Below are positions 17,377-25,436 of a stretch of DNA of 64,000 nucleotides, piece by piece; the stretch's first letter is position 1, and every line of letters begins with the position of its first letter. The position numbers were made by a program, and so were the translations under genes. This stretch comes from Salinarchaeum sp. IM2453 (GTDB taxonomy: Archaea; Halobacteriota; Halobacteria; Halobacteriales; Salinarchaeaceae). The stretch spans positions 279,226 to 343,225 of the forward strand of contig NZ_CP081183.1 of NCBI RefSeq assembly GCF_019693215.1, read 5' to 3'. The notes below the pieces were generated by a model. It worked only from the letters and a program-made list of their open reading frames with translations, ran no database searches and was not told where the DNA came from.

Positions 17377-18747
17377 CTAATTGTCCAGCGCTGGGAGAGG
17401 CGGAAGCTCAGCAGTACCAACAGCAACTACCAAGATGGCTGCAATGATTGCACCAGAAAAGGTCGCAAGGAAATTGACACTACCATTGCCAAGAACCCGT
17501 CCTTCAACAGTCGCTCCAAGAAGGCTATCAATGACCATGCCAGCCACGCCAGCAGTGACAATGACGAGTGCTTCCCATGACGCAACTGCTGGGAATGTAT
17601 AATAGGCAAGGCCTGCAATAATAGTTGCTCCGACAATTCCTGCAAGCATGCCTTGCCAGGTGATGCCTCCATCAGTTCCGGGTTCAACAGGCTTCAATGT
17701 CGTAATCAGCCGGGTACGACCGTATGAGCCACCGATTTCACTTGCTAAAGTATCACTGAGTGCTGTTGCGATCGCTCCGGCAAATGCAAAGACATAGAGA
17801 AGCGCATCACCAGAGATTGCACCCGCTTCAGTTAATGCATAAAAGAACAGAGCACCCATTCCGACACTGGCATTTGCAAGAACATTTTCGCCTCCACGAG
17901 CCCCTTGATTTTTCTCCGCGACACCGTGCTGCAGTTTACGTTCGTATCTAAACTTCGATGAAATACCACCAATGGCAAAAAATGCAAACAATACAGCAAA
18001 CCAGTTGTAGCCGCCAAGAACAATGGCAAGTAATCCAAGAAGAACACCAGCGATCATTCCCTCAACAGAAGCAGCATCAAAATAGTATGCAAGGGTACCA
18101 AGAGTGAATGTAATAAGGACAGCAACGCTGATTGCGACGAGATCAGCATCAATACCGACTGCTGTAAGTAACCACAACAAAAGGCCCACCGAAAAGATAA
18201 CAGGCGGTTCGTCACGAGAAAAAAGCATTGAGTGTATGAGGGCAGCCAATAACGCGCCAGATAGAGTTAGTGTGACAACAACAGGAGCAGCAAATGTTGT
18301 AATCTCGAATGTCCACATTGGAATGAGAACACCAAGAATTCCACCGATTAGTGCACCACCGATATACCCGAAGGTGGGATTAATACGCTTGATAATTGTC
18401 TGGCTAATAACTGCTCCAAGGTTGCCTAACGCCACAAGAAAAATAGTGCCAGTAAACACGGCCATTGGCATTTCGCCGGCACCAGCTAGTGTCCCTAACA
18501 CAGCTGCTGAAAGAGAAAATCCAAACAAGCCACGAAGTCGACCGGCATCATAATCACCTGGCCGGGCAAGAAGATTAAAAACTGGTCCACTAGTAATAAC
18601 GACAGACAACAATGCGACTAATGCAAACGGAAGCCCCGCAGCGGTTTCAAACATCGGCGCAATAAACGCAAGCGCCCCGATAAGTGTAAACCCACTTGCT
18701 CGCCGTATGTTTTCGTTCACACGTACGAAAATCCGGGGGTTGGTCAC
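17377..18747 (-). CDS. DUF92/TMEM19 family integral membrane protein
   Basis: This 456-residue polytopic protein has about twelve hydrophobic helices. The C-terminal half is the DUF92 domain, recognisable by GGENVLANASVGMGAL, AGAIATALSDTLASEIG and GSVNFLATFSGA. The N-terminal half adds further helices resembling dolichol/phytol-kinase-type membrane folds. Plant VTE6, a DUF92 protein, is a phytyl-phosphate kinase, so a role in isoprenoid alcohol phosphate metabolism is plausible for archaea. That is an inference. A degenerate cis-prenyltransferase lies divergently beyond a repeat-filled gap, which would fit a polyprenol-related pair. Confidence 0.75.
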   Translation of the reverse strand: MTNPRIFVRVNENIRRASGFTLIGALAFIAPMFETAAGLPFALVALLSVVITSGPVFNLLARPGDYDAGRLRGLFGFSLSAAVLGTLAGAGEMPMAVFTGTIFLVALGNLGAVISQTIIKRINPTFGYIGGALIGGILGVLIPMWTFEITTFAAPVVVTLTLSGALLAALIHSMLFSRDEPPVIFSVGLLLWLLTAVGIDADLVAISVAVLITFTLGTLAYYFDAASVEGMIAGVLLGLLAIVLGGYNWFAVLFAFFAIGGISSKFRYERKLQHGVAEKNQGARGGENVLANASVGMGALFFYALTEAGAISGDALLYVFAFAGAIATALSDTLASEIGGSYGRTRLITTLKPVEPGTDGGITWQGMLAGIVGATIIAGLAYYTFPAVASWEALVIVTAGVAGMVIDSLLGATVEGRVLGNGSVNFLATFSGAIIAAILVVAVGTAELPPLPALDN

Positions 18748-18779
18748 TTAACATTCCTGATTCTCTCTCCCGAATTGAA

Positions 18780-19185
18780 GATCAAAACTGGATAGTATTG
18801 AACAAGACAAATAGTCCACTGATCTGAACTATCCAGTCATTCGCTTATCAGGACAGTTTTCCATGTACAGGAGATCATCGGCGACGACAGCAGCCGAACG
18901 ATCGAGATCGAAAAACAGGCTCACTCGCGTCGGGGATCACCCGAAGTACGGCTTCAGAGAGTTCCAAGACAAATCGGTACCGAAGCGAGGTGATGATCAA
19001 GGGAATGGCACTCACGATGAAAGTAATGAGGCCCATAGTAGCGTAATGGAAATGAGACCTAAGAGACCAATCATTTTCTCGGTATCCAGGTGGTTGGTTC
19101 CGCAGAGGCAGATCAATAAAATAATCGGACTATCGAGAACTGCTAAAACGTCAACTGCCTCAGAGTCAATCCCCGTGGTATCCGC
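18780..19185 (-). pseudogene. Possible degraded coding relic, unidentified
   Basis: This is the gene-free first half of the 957-bp gap between the DUF92 gene and the UPP-synthase-like gene. On the minus strand, reading from about 19190, one frame gives a hydrophobic run (IILLICLCGTNHL, then LLGLISITLLWASLL) before a stop. Other frames contain coding-like pieces such as SAAVVADDLLYM nearer 18880. No frame spans the region and I recognise no family, so this is only a suggestion of a decayed membrane-protein gene. Confidence 0.25.
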
Positions 19186-19197
19186 CCCGATTATTCT

Positions 19198-19677
19198 GTG
19201 AACTGCGCATGCTTACAGGGGTAGCGAGGCGAGCGCTCATCGGCTTTAGCCGTCCTCAGAACGCTTCGCGTTCTGATGGGCTGCACAAGACCTTCGGTCT
19301 TGTGAACGGGGGATGAAGCCGACAATTGGGAAGTATTCCACGAGACTGAGCTATTCCGGAGTTAAACTGTGATCGAGACGTAGATGTGATTGCACCGAGG
19401 CGGTCTTGCCGCCGTTGTAACCGGATAATATCGGGGGTCGGGCCACACCACGTCTGAAGGCATCCCCTTCAGGCCGCTGGTTGTGGATTCAGATCAGCAC
19501 GGGACCGCTGAATCCCATGCCGGGATCAGAGAGGGCGGTTTGGTCCCGTCGGGTCCGGTCATGCCGATTGGACTGCAACCCTGAAACTCCCAGCCCAGCG
19601 GTGCGGTGCCGTGGGAGGAGGTCAATTGCTGCCTTCGGTGGTTCTTTGAGGACGAGGACGTAGCCTGCAAAGGTTAA
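19198..19677 (+). repeat. Type C structured repeat, copy 2, split by an insertion
   Basis: The left part is 19198-19216 and the right part 19626-19677. Joined across the 409-bp insertion, they align with copy 1 (15752) without any gap over the first 37 bases and continue through GACGTAGCCTGC to GGTTAA. This shows that the repeat existed first and was then split directly after the tetranucleotide TTAC (19213-19216). Confidence 0.75.
19217..19625 (+). mobile_element. 409-bp non-autonomous IS200/IS605-type element (PATE-like)
   Basis: The left end AGGGGTAGCGAGGCGAGCG follows TTAC directly. The right end is GTGGGAGGAGGTCAA. The left 110 bp hold several strong hairpins (GAACGCTTCGCGTTC and AGACCTTCGGTCTT) and then GGATGAAGCCGAC, shared with the 495-bp element in tmcA. 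The right half contains the conserved core also found at 7469-7694. It encodes no transposase. Its boundaries are fixed by the type C repeat it interrupts. As I recall, palindrome-associated elements of this sort were described in Haloquadratum; I cannot check identity here. Confidence 0.8.
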
Positions 19678-19703
19678 GGATACTCAAAGAATAGGTGTGA
19701 GAT

Positions 19704-20312
19704 GTGGGAATATACGATAGATATCTTGCATTGCGGGTTCGAACACAGTCCTCCTCACCGCCGGATCACGTTGCACTAATTATTACAGAACGTGATCTGT
19801 TGGAGCCAGATGCATTTGAGACACTTGAGGAGTTTTTTGAGTGGGCATTTACATACGGAGCATCGACAATTACTGTCTATGTAAGTGTGTTAGATGAAGG
19901 AGCAATTCCATCATTAAGGCACTCGCTATCACAGGTATCAGCACCAAAGCCAGTGTCAATTCACGGACCGAATGATGAAACATATCAGGATGCTCCGATA
20001 CAGATCAGTGTTGGATTAGGCGGAAAACACGAGTTTACAGAGGCAGTACAAGAGATTGCAGAACGAGCGGTTAATGGGGAGCTTAACCCAGAAGAGATAT
20101 CAGAACAAGATATCGAGCAGTCTCTAGCGTTTCCAGAGGCACCTGATCTGATAATCAAAACTGGGGAAGAACGGCTATCCGACTTTATGATCTGGCAATC
20201 AGTCTACTCTGAGCTATACTTTACAGATGTTAACTGGCGTGATTTCCGACGTCGTGATTTCCTACGTGCAATTAGAGAATACAAAAACAGAACCCGTCGG
20301 TTTGGAGAATAA
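19704..20312 (+). CDS. cis-Prenyltransferase (UPP synthase) homologue, probably non-catalytic
   Basis: This 202-residue protein is clearly related to undecaprenyl diphosphate synthase by its C-terminal part: VGLGGKHEFTEAVQEIAERA, then GEERLSDFMIWQSVYSELYF and the final REYKNRTRRFGE. The N-terminal catalytic motif MDGNxRWA, with the Asp that holds magnesium and diphosphate, is absent: PPDHVALIITERDLLEP stands in its place. The downstream RTSGE motif reads KTGEE. It is also shorter than the usual roughly 240-310 residues. It starts with GTG at 19704. A regulatory subunit of a heteromeric prenyltransferase (compare eukaryotic NgBR/Nus1) is an attractive inference. A separate function is equally possible. 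Confidence 0.75.
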   Translation: MGIYDRYLALRVRTQSSSPPDHVALIITERDLLEPDAFETLEEFFEWAFTYGASTITVYVSVLDEGAIPSLRHSLSQVSAPKPVSIHGPNDETYQDAPIQISVGLGGKHEFTEAVQEIAERAVNGELNPEEISEQDIEQSLAFPEAPDLIIKTGEERLSDFMIWQSVYSELYFTDVNWRDFRRRDFLRAIREYKNRTRRFGE

Positions 20313-20514
20313 ACTATTCACTCATAGTCTAAGCAGGCGTACCGACTTCCAGCGGAGCCAAAAGAATACGGTAGAGTGATCAGACAACATTTGACCATCT
20401 ACATGGATTAATCGGTGTAGGTAATAAATATTGTGAAGATCTTGTCAGAACAAGTGGACAATGATAAATGCATTGTATGAAAAACTAGGCAATATTCTAT
20501 ACAAGAACCCACCA

Positions 20515-20523
20515 TTTTTATAC
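20515..20523 (+). promoter_or_regulatory. TATA box of cspA
   Basis: TTTTTATAC is centred about 29 bases before the cspA ATG at 20548. With transcription starting 24-27 bases after the box, the mRNA would have almost no leader, a common haloarchaeal arrangement. It also argues against the upstream in-frame ATG at 20461. Confidence 0.6.
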
Positions 20524-20547
20524 TTGTGTCACTTCGGTACAGATGCA

Positions 20548-20742
20548 ATGCCAAGCGGAACGGTTGATTTTTTCAACGATTCTGGCGGTTACGGATTCAT
20601 CGATACTGACGCCTCTGACGAGGACGTATTCTTCCACATGGAAGACATCGGCGGCCCAGACCTTGAAGAAGGTCAGGAAGTCGAGTTTGAGATCGTGGAA
20701 GCCGACAAAGGCCCACGAGCGAAGAATCTAACTCGCCTGTAG
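20548..20742 (+). CDS. cspA: Cold-shock domain protein CspA
   Basis: This 64-residue single cold-shock domain protein has both RNA-binding motifs: RNP1 as GGYGFIDTD and RNP2 as VFFHMED. It starts MPSGTVDFFNDSGG at 20548, matching the haloarchaeal family. The open frame upstream to 20461 is rejected because the TATA box lies within it. CspA binds single-stranded RNA and melts secondary structure in the cytoplasm. The net charge is strongly acidic, as in other haloarchaea. Confidence 0.93.
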   Translation: MPSGTVDFFNDSGGYGFIDTDASDEDVFFHMEDIGGPDLEEGQEVEFEIVEADKGPRAKNLTRL

Positions 20743-20896
20743 AGCGACTAGTTTTGACAAGGAGATAACTGCGCACTAGCGTGTCTAGTGCGTTGGAAAT
20801 TATTCACCGTACAGTAGCAACACTGTCATAGGTGCATGATATCGGGGGCTTTCGCCAGTCTCTTCTATGGGAGAGTCAAAGACATAAGTAGCAATT

Positions 20897-21334
20897 ATGA
20901 GTGACGATCCCTCTGCAGAAGTTGTTGATCCAGACCTGTATCATCGTACCCAGCGACTGCTAAAGCCGGGAGATATAGAACTGGAAGGTCTAATCATACA
21001 TTCTGAGATTCCTGGGTCAGATGATATGGAAATGACTGATTTAACAATAGAGATTGGCGACATCATTGCGTCACATGCTACAGATAAGGAAGTATATGTT
21101 TACTCTGGAACAGACGACCCAGAATTTGCGTCAAATCAGCATCAAGGATTGACAATTGATGGCGATGAGTTTGTCTGGGAATGTCAGCAACTCCTTCGAA
21201 ACGGGACATATGACATTGTGTTCTACTATGAGGCTGAGACTGACAGTGACGCGATTGTTAAGGAGGTAACTGCAGAATATGAGGTTCAAGCAGTACCTGT
21301 TGAAAATGCAGAAGAACAAGAAGACGAAGAGTAA
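20897..21334 (+). CDS. Haloarchaeal conserved protein, DUF5778 type
   Basis: This 145-residue acidic soluble protein has no predicted membrane helix. Landmarks are DPDLYHRTQRLLKPGDIEL, DLTIEIGDIIASH, VYSGTDDPEFASNQHQGLT and EFVWECQQLLRNGTYDIVFY. From memory these fit family DUF5778, which is widespread in haloarchaea and of unknown function. It is convergent with the small DUF-type gene ending at 21348, only 13 bp away. The mixed alpha-beta pattern gives no catalytic motif that I can name. Confidence 0.65.
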   Translation: MSDDPSAEVVDPDLYHRTQRLLKPGDIELEGLIIHSEIPGSDDMEMTDLTIEIGDIIASHATDKEVYVYSGTDDPEFASNQHQGLTIDGDEFVWECQQLLRNGTYDIVFYYEAETDSDAIVKEVTAEYEVQAVPVENAEEQEDEE

Positions 21335-21347
21335 AATTCAGATGCAG

Positions 21348-21620
21348 TTAGCCTGAATAGGAACTTTCTCCAACGACCTTGACAAATTCTCCTTCTCCGA
21401 CAGACCGATCAGAATCGAATGACGTAACGCGCACACGAACTTGTTTGCCCTTATGTTTTTTAGGGAGATCATTGACGTAAAGTTGTGTGTCTCCAATCCG
21501 AGCAAGACCACGTTGACCGTCGTGTTCTGAGACAAAGACATCAACAGTGCTGTCGACATCAAGCGTTGGGCGTCCGGTTCGGAACTTCCAGCCTTTGAGA
21601 TATTTTTTGAAGAAGCTCAT
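21348..21620 (-). CDS. Small TRAM-like protein
   Basis: This 90-residue basic-acidic protein starts MSFFKKYLKGWKF and then forms a probable five-strand beta barrel: VDVFVSEHDGQRGLARIGDTQ, LYVNDLP, KQVRVRVTSFD. That is the pattern of TRAM/OB RNA-binding domains. Its start overlaps the stop of the NhaC-type gene upstream by four bases (21617-21620), so it is translated from the same message. I know no specific role. Coupling to the antiporter may be only positional. Confidence 0.6.
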   Translation of the reverse strand: MSFFKKYLKGWKFRTGRPTLDVDSTVDVFVSEHDGQRGLARIGDTQLYVNDLPKKHKGKQVRVRVTSFDSDRSVGEGEFVKVVGESSYSG

Positions 21621-23167
21621 AGGTTCATCACATCCTCACTTTCGCGGTCAGTAATGTATTCACGGCCAAATCCTGTAATTGCTGCGATGATAAAGACAGC
21701 TAACAGTAACCAGCCTTGGAACACAAACGGAACAACCTCGATTGGATTTACAACAGCCTCTGCAGGGAACCAATCAAAGTCATCAGGGAGAGAGCTCATA
21801 GCCTCAAACCCAACTAACACACCACCAGACCATGGGAAGATGTATCCAAGTGCGGCTGTCTGCGCATCAAGGATATTAGCTCGGCGATAGCTGTTAAGAT
21901 TAAATCGCTCTCCAACACGGGAGATATACGGTCCAATAGCAATTTCGGCAGCAGTGTTAATCGTAATTGCAGAGTTAATTAATGCTGCAGTGCCGACCAT
22001 TGTCAACTCGGCTCGACGTACTGTCGTTGCCAGCTTGTCGTATGTGAAGTCTAAGATTGCTCTGAAGGCTCCACCTCGCATCATGATCTGTGCACCGGCA
22101 ACAATAAGCAACACCAGCACAGAGAGGTCAACAAAACCGACAATGCCTTCATACAGGCTACCAGAGACGGTCGCCTGATCTGCAGTCTCAACAATCTCAA
22201 TGATTGCTATTTCACCGACAACATCTGCAAGTGGGGCAGATTCAGGTGCAGTGAACTGAACAATATCGCCAGCGCTTGAAAGGTTGAAGACCAAATTAAG
22301 CGCAATTGCGACAACAATTCCCCAGGAAATAGCCTCAACAATATGACGGCCAGCAATAGCAGCGCCAATGACAACAAACATCGAGAGTAGATGTACCAGC
22401 CCGAGAGGATCACTCTGTTCGTTGAGTGCCTCCAGAGCTTGTTCTCCGACACCTTCGTAGACAGGGAGCGTACTGCTAACGAAGATGAAAAGTGGGAACG
22501 CTATTGCAGCAGCAATAATCACGTATTTGAACCGACTGGCAACGACGCCTCCGATATCAGCATCTTGGGTGACAGCACTAACGATTGTGGTGTCACTGAC
22601 TGGTGCAAGATTATCACCGAAAATAGCGCCGGAAAGGATAGCACCAAACATGAGCACTGGATCTGCGCCGAGCGCAATTCCAGCTGGGAAGAACAGCGTA
22701 ACGAAAGCGATTGTCGCACCATACCCAGTACCAATACCAGTCGTTAACAATGCAGCAAGAAGGAACGTAAGTGCAGGGAAAAGAAGCGAACCAACTTCAA
22801 GCGCATCAGCCGCCCAAACTAATCCTTCTACGAAATCACCAGCCTGCAGCGTTTCAGAGAACATGCCTGCCCACAGCCACGCAACAATCGCTGTGACAGC
22901 CACCGGCTGTGTCATGCCCTCGAAAATTGTATTTGCGTATGTTTTCCATGACCCCTTTACAAAGAACATTCCAAGGATCAGTCCAATCGCCATCCCGACA
23001 ATCAGCCCGGCAGTGTCTGAGACATACCAAAATGCTGTCTGGAAGATTGCCCAGATGATAAAAAACACGATTGGAATTGCACTCATCCCTCGCCCCCCGT
23101 AAAATTCTATCGAGGGGCTGTCGTCTGCCTGTATCGCGCTATCACGAACAGGATCCTGTTCTGACAT
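21617..23167 (-). CDS. nhaC: Na+/H+ antiporter of the NhaC family
   Basis: This 516-residue polytopic protein has about 11-12 hydrophobic helices. Family segments include TTGIGTGYGATIAFVTLFFPAG-type sequence (about residue 142 on), GAIFGDNLAPVSDTTIVSA with its conserved acidic and polar residues, and INTAAEIAIGPYISRVGERF. NhaC proteins exchange sodium for protons, and some relatives exchange malate or lactate. In a halophile the sodium role is likely. The Ser/Thr-rich SDTTIV motif is intact. It is followed by the small TRAM-like gene with a four-base overlap. Confidence 0.85.
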   Translation of the reverse strand: MSEQDPVRDSAIQADDSPSIEFYGGRGMSAIPIVFFIIWAIFQTAFWYVSDTAGLIVGMAIGLILGMFFVKGSWKTYANTIFEGMTQPVAVTAIVAWLWAGMFSETLQAGDFVEGLVWAADALEVGSLLFPALTFLLAALLTTGIGTGYGATIAFVTLFFPAGIALGADPVLMFGAILSGAIFGDNLAPVSDTTIVSAVTQDADIGGVVASRFKYVIIAAAIAFPLFIFVSSTLPVYEGVGEQALEALNEQSDPLGLVHLLSMFVVIGAAIAGRHIVEAISWGIVVAIALNLVFNLSSAGDIVQFTAPESAPLADVVGEIAIIEIVETADQATVSGSLYEGIVGFVDLSVLVLLIVAGAQIMMRGGAFRAILDFTYDKLATTVRRAELTMVGTAALINSAITINTAAEIAIGPYISRVGERFNLNSYRRANILDAQTAALGYIFPWSGGVLVGFEAMSSLPDDFDWFPAEAVVNPIEVVPFVFQGWLLLAVFIIAAITGFGREYITDRESEDVMNL

Positions 23168-23293
23168 GCAATCTGGCGTATGTACTCAGCACATAAGAAC
23201 ATATATTTACAAGATATATTCGCTAAAATAATGACTAAAATTTTATTGAAGACTTCACCAATTGAGAAAGTAGCCTAGACACTATATATTAAC

Positions 23294-23331
23294 TCCCGCG
23301 GTTCAAGCCCCGGGGCAGTCGCCTTGACTGC
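23294..23331 (+). repeat. Type D hairpin element, copy 2
   Basis: CCCGCGGTTCAAGCCCCGGG forms an imperfect hairpin and is followed by GCAGTCGCCTTGACTGCCT. The 3' part GGGGCAGTCGCCTTG is identical to the copy lying in tmcA at 39054-39102 (read on the minus strand). It lies between nhaC and the stress-protein gene. Confidence 0.6.
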
Positions 23332-23399
23332 CTGTATATATGATATTCAAATCATAGCTTCGGAAGGGGAACACTCACGGATTCAGCCGTGAGAAGAGA

Positions 23400-23831
23400 T
23401 TACTCTTCTCTGACAACAAGAACAGGAGCCGAGGCATTGTCTACAACTCGTTCGGAAACACTACCAAGAGATTTGACTTTTTCGCGAGGAGATTTTCCAT
23501 GTGAGCCGACGACGATAAGGTCAATATTATTGCTAGTGGTATAATCAAGAATTTCTTTCCATGGGGTCCCCTCCTCAATTGTTGTCGTTACATCGAGGCC
23601 AGCAGCAGTTGCTTCTGTTTCAAGTTGTGCAAGCGCATTTTCGCCCTCAGACTGAAGTGACCCGCGAATATCAGACTGTGAGTCTTCGGCCGCAGCAAGA
23701 ACAATGCGTGAATCAACAATATAGAGGCCATGAACTGTTGCTTCTGAAGATTTAGCGACTTTGAATCCATGTGTCGCTGCAGTCATTGATTGGTCACTGC
23801 CATCAGTGGCAACCAAGATATCCCTGTACAT
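23400..23831 (-). CDS. Universal stress protein (UspA family)
   Basis: This 143-residue UspA-fold protein starts MYRDILVATDGSDQSM. The ATP-binding loop reads VVGSHGKSPREKVKS then LGSVSERVV. That spacing is one residue longer than the canonical G-2x-G-9x-G-S/T, so nucleotide binding is likely but not certain. The ATG at 23831 is chosen because the conserved first strand begins there. The longer frame to 23906 is not conserved. Such proteins occur in many copies in haloarchaea. The individual role is unknown. The tRNA-Glu gene lies 70 bp upstream on the same strand. Confidence 0.85.
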   Translation of the reverse strand: MYRDILVATDGSDQSMTAATHGFKVAKSSEATVHGLYIVDSRIVLAAAEDSQSDIRGSLQSEGENALAQLETEATAAGLDVTTTIEEGTPWKEILDYTTSNNIDLIVVGSHGKSPREKVKSLGSVSERVVDNASAPVLVVREE

Positions 23832-23901
23832 AGATACTAGTTTGTAGGCAGGTGATATAGATATACGGGTCGCTAAGGGAAGATGAAATAAGGAAAATGA
23901 G

Positions 23902-23976
23902 TGCACCGCCAGGGATTTGAACCCTGGTCATCGGCTCGAAAGGCCAATATGATTGGCCGGACTACACCAGCGGTGC
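23902..23976 (-). tRNA. tRNA-Glu (anticodon UUC)
   Basis: The 75-nt cloverleaf is complete. The acceptor stem GCACCGC pairs with GCGGTGC and is followed by discriminator A. The D arm contains GGTGTAGTCCGG. The anticodon stem TTGGC/GCCGA holds the loop CTTTCGA with anticodon TTC. The T arm is CAGGG-TTCAAAT-CCCTG. No intron is seen and the CCA end is not encoded. Confidence 0.93.
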
Positions 23977-24338
23977 GCTACATTGATTCATTGTCCATTA
24001 GTCATTAAAAGCCTTCCGTAATGTGATTACAGAGATGAAAGACAACAACTCACATGCGAAGTGAGTCCATCAAACGATCATCAGTTATTGAAGTTGCAAA
24101 ACCTATTCAATATCCGATACGGTTACAGTCGAAACAGACTTGCTGTGCTTCCGGACTGAATCAAGAAGTTGTATCACTAACAACTGTTATAAGAATGGAT
24201 ATGACGAAGGTTCATTGATGTTCTCCCCCGAATAAAGCCGGAAGTTCGCTCAAAACCGCTGCAAGTGTATGATTACAAGGTACCGGCAGGTTCAGGGAAT
24301 AACAAAATGTGTTTACAGACGTGTGCTAAGCGTTGTAT
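23977..24338. other. Intergenic region between tRNA-Glu and the YeeE pair
   Basis: Apart from the tRNA promoter at 24005 I find no gene, no repeat-family member and no long hairpin in these 360 bases. A short GC-richer patch near 24222-24262 (CCCCCGAATAAAGCCGG) may be an eroded repeat end. Confidence 0.4.
24005..24011 (-). promoter_or_regulatory. TATA box of tRNA-Glu
   Basis: On the minus strand this reads CTTTTAA, about 30 bases before the first base of the tRNA. That is the expected distance for an archaeal TATA element with a start a few bases ahead of the mature 5' end. Confidence 0.5.
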
Positions 24339-24845
24339 ATGTTTGGTATATTCGACGTACTACTTTTTATACCGATGTGGGATGAACTCTTTCCAAAGGG
24401 GATTGAGCAATACCTTGTGGGCGGCATTTTCATTGGAGTTGGTACCGCTGTTATTTACTGGGGGACAGGGATTATCGCTGGCGCGAGTACGTTTTTAGAG
24501 TCGACATTGTCGTATGTCTCAAGACTTGATCGGTTTCAACAGACAAGGTTTGTACTGACACGCGACTGGCGCGTGGTTTTTACACTTGGCATCGTGCTTG
24601 GGGCAGCAATCTATCAGACACTACTAGTTGGAGAGATATGGACAACTGACGTACAGTGGTGGCGGTTGTTAGTTGGAGGGGTATTGATTGGTATTGGAAC
24701 ACGCGTTGGAAAGGGGTGTACCTCTGGACATGGAATTTGTGGAGTCGGGTCGTTTTCACATGCCTCATTGGTTAATGTAGCTGTGTTTCTGCTGATTGCG
24801 ATTGGAACAGCATTAACGGTTCAGGCAGTGGGGGTGACGCCATGA
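24339..24845 (+). CDS. YeeE/YedE-type sulfur transporter, first half
   Basis: This 168-residue membrane protein has about four or five helices. It contains the conserved loop GIGTRVGKGCTSGHGICG, whose cysteines in the YeeE/TsuA family line the thiosulfate path. The N-terminal half has GTGIIAGASTFLESTLSY. The chosen start is ATG 24339 (MFGIFDVLL). A TTG at 24333 in frame would add two residues. It overlaps the following gene by four bases (ATGA). In many bacteria the two halves are one 350-residue protein. Haloarchaea commonly keep them as two genes, so the product is presumably a heterodimer. Confidence 0.85.
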   Translation: MFGIFDVLLFIPMWDELFPKGIEQYLVGGIFIGVGTAVIYWGTGIIAGASTFLESTLSYVSRLDRFQQTRFVLTRDWRVVFTLGIVLGAAIYQTLLVGEIWTTDVQWWRLLVGGVLIGIGTRVGKGCTSGHGICGVGSFSHASLVNVAVFLLIAIGTALTVQAVGVTP

Positions 24846-25270
24846 CAGAAGCAGAACACCCAGCGTTTCTGCCATTGATTTTCGCAGGTGGTCTACTGTT
24901 TGGGTTCGGTCTTGGATACAGTGAAATGGCGCAGCCGGAAGTAGTTTTGTCGTTCCTGCAGTTGAGGGACCTTGGACTACTGTTTGTGATGGGCGGGGGC
25001 GCCGGTGTCATGATTATCAGTTTTTATTTAGCCCCACGGATTGTTGGTAATGCACCTTTGACAAACGCATCATACGGTCGGCGTATCAAGTCACTCGATC
25101 AAAACGTGTTATATGGCGGCGTAATCTTCGGCATTGGGTGGGGACTTTCAGGAGTATGCCCTGGGGCAGGATATGCAAGTCTTGGCATTGGAAATTACCC
25201 AATTTTGCTGGCCATTGGAGGCATGTTCATTGGAGCATATCTACAGGGATACTGGCGGTCAAACGGATAA
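24842..25270 (+). CDS. YeeE/YedE-type sulfur transporter, second half (DUF6691 type)
   Basis: This 142-residue partner has four hydrophobic helices and the repeat-equivalent cysteine motif WGLSGVCPGAGYASLG. The N-terminal helix begins LIFAGGLLFGFGLGYSEM. It overlaps the first half by four bases, which ties the two in translation. Uptake of thiosulfate or another sulfur species is the family function. No rhodanese, TusA or metallo-beta-lactamase gene stands next to this copy, unlike many bacterial clusters. Confidence 0.82.
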   Translation: MTEAEHPAFLPLIFAGGLLFGFGLGYSEMAQPEVVLSFLQLRDLGLLFVMGGGAGVMIISFYLAPRIVGNAPLTNASYGRRIKSLDQNVLYGGVIFGIGWGLSGVCPGAGYASLGIGNYPILLAIGGMFIGAYLQGYWRSNG

Positions 25271-25436
25271 TGTGAGCATTGATATTAATCATATTCAGAT
25301 TAGCCATTCAACGCAACGATGACCGCTCTTTGCCGATAGAGTACGCCGGGGGCACTGGAATCGATCCTGAGATACTTTGCCACAAATATGCTGTCGATAG
25401 AAAAACATTCACATGCTGGTAAAGCAACAGAGAGGT

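Noticed and set aside
18104..18553. 149-residue plus-strand frame opposite the DUF92 gene.
   Set aside because: Antisense shadow: basic, Pro/Ala/Arg-rich, unlike haloarchaeal proteins, with a well-supported gene on the other strand.
20461..20547. N-terminal extension of CspA starting at ATG 20461.
   Set aside because: The TATA box at 20515 lies inside it, and the 29 extra residues are not acidic or family-like.
22485..23102. 205-residue plus-strand frame opposite nhaC.
   Set aside because: Antisense shadow with low-complexity Ala/Pro/Ser composition; nhaC on the other strand has complete family motifs.
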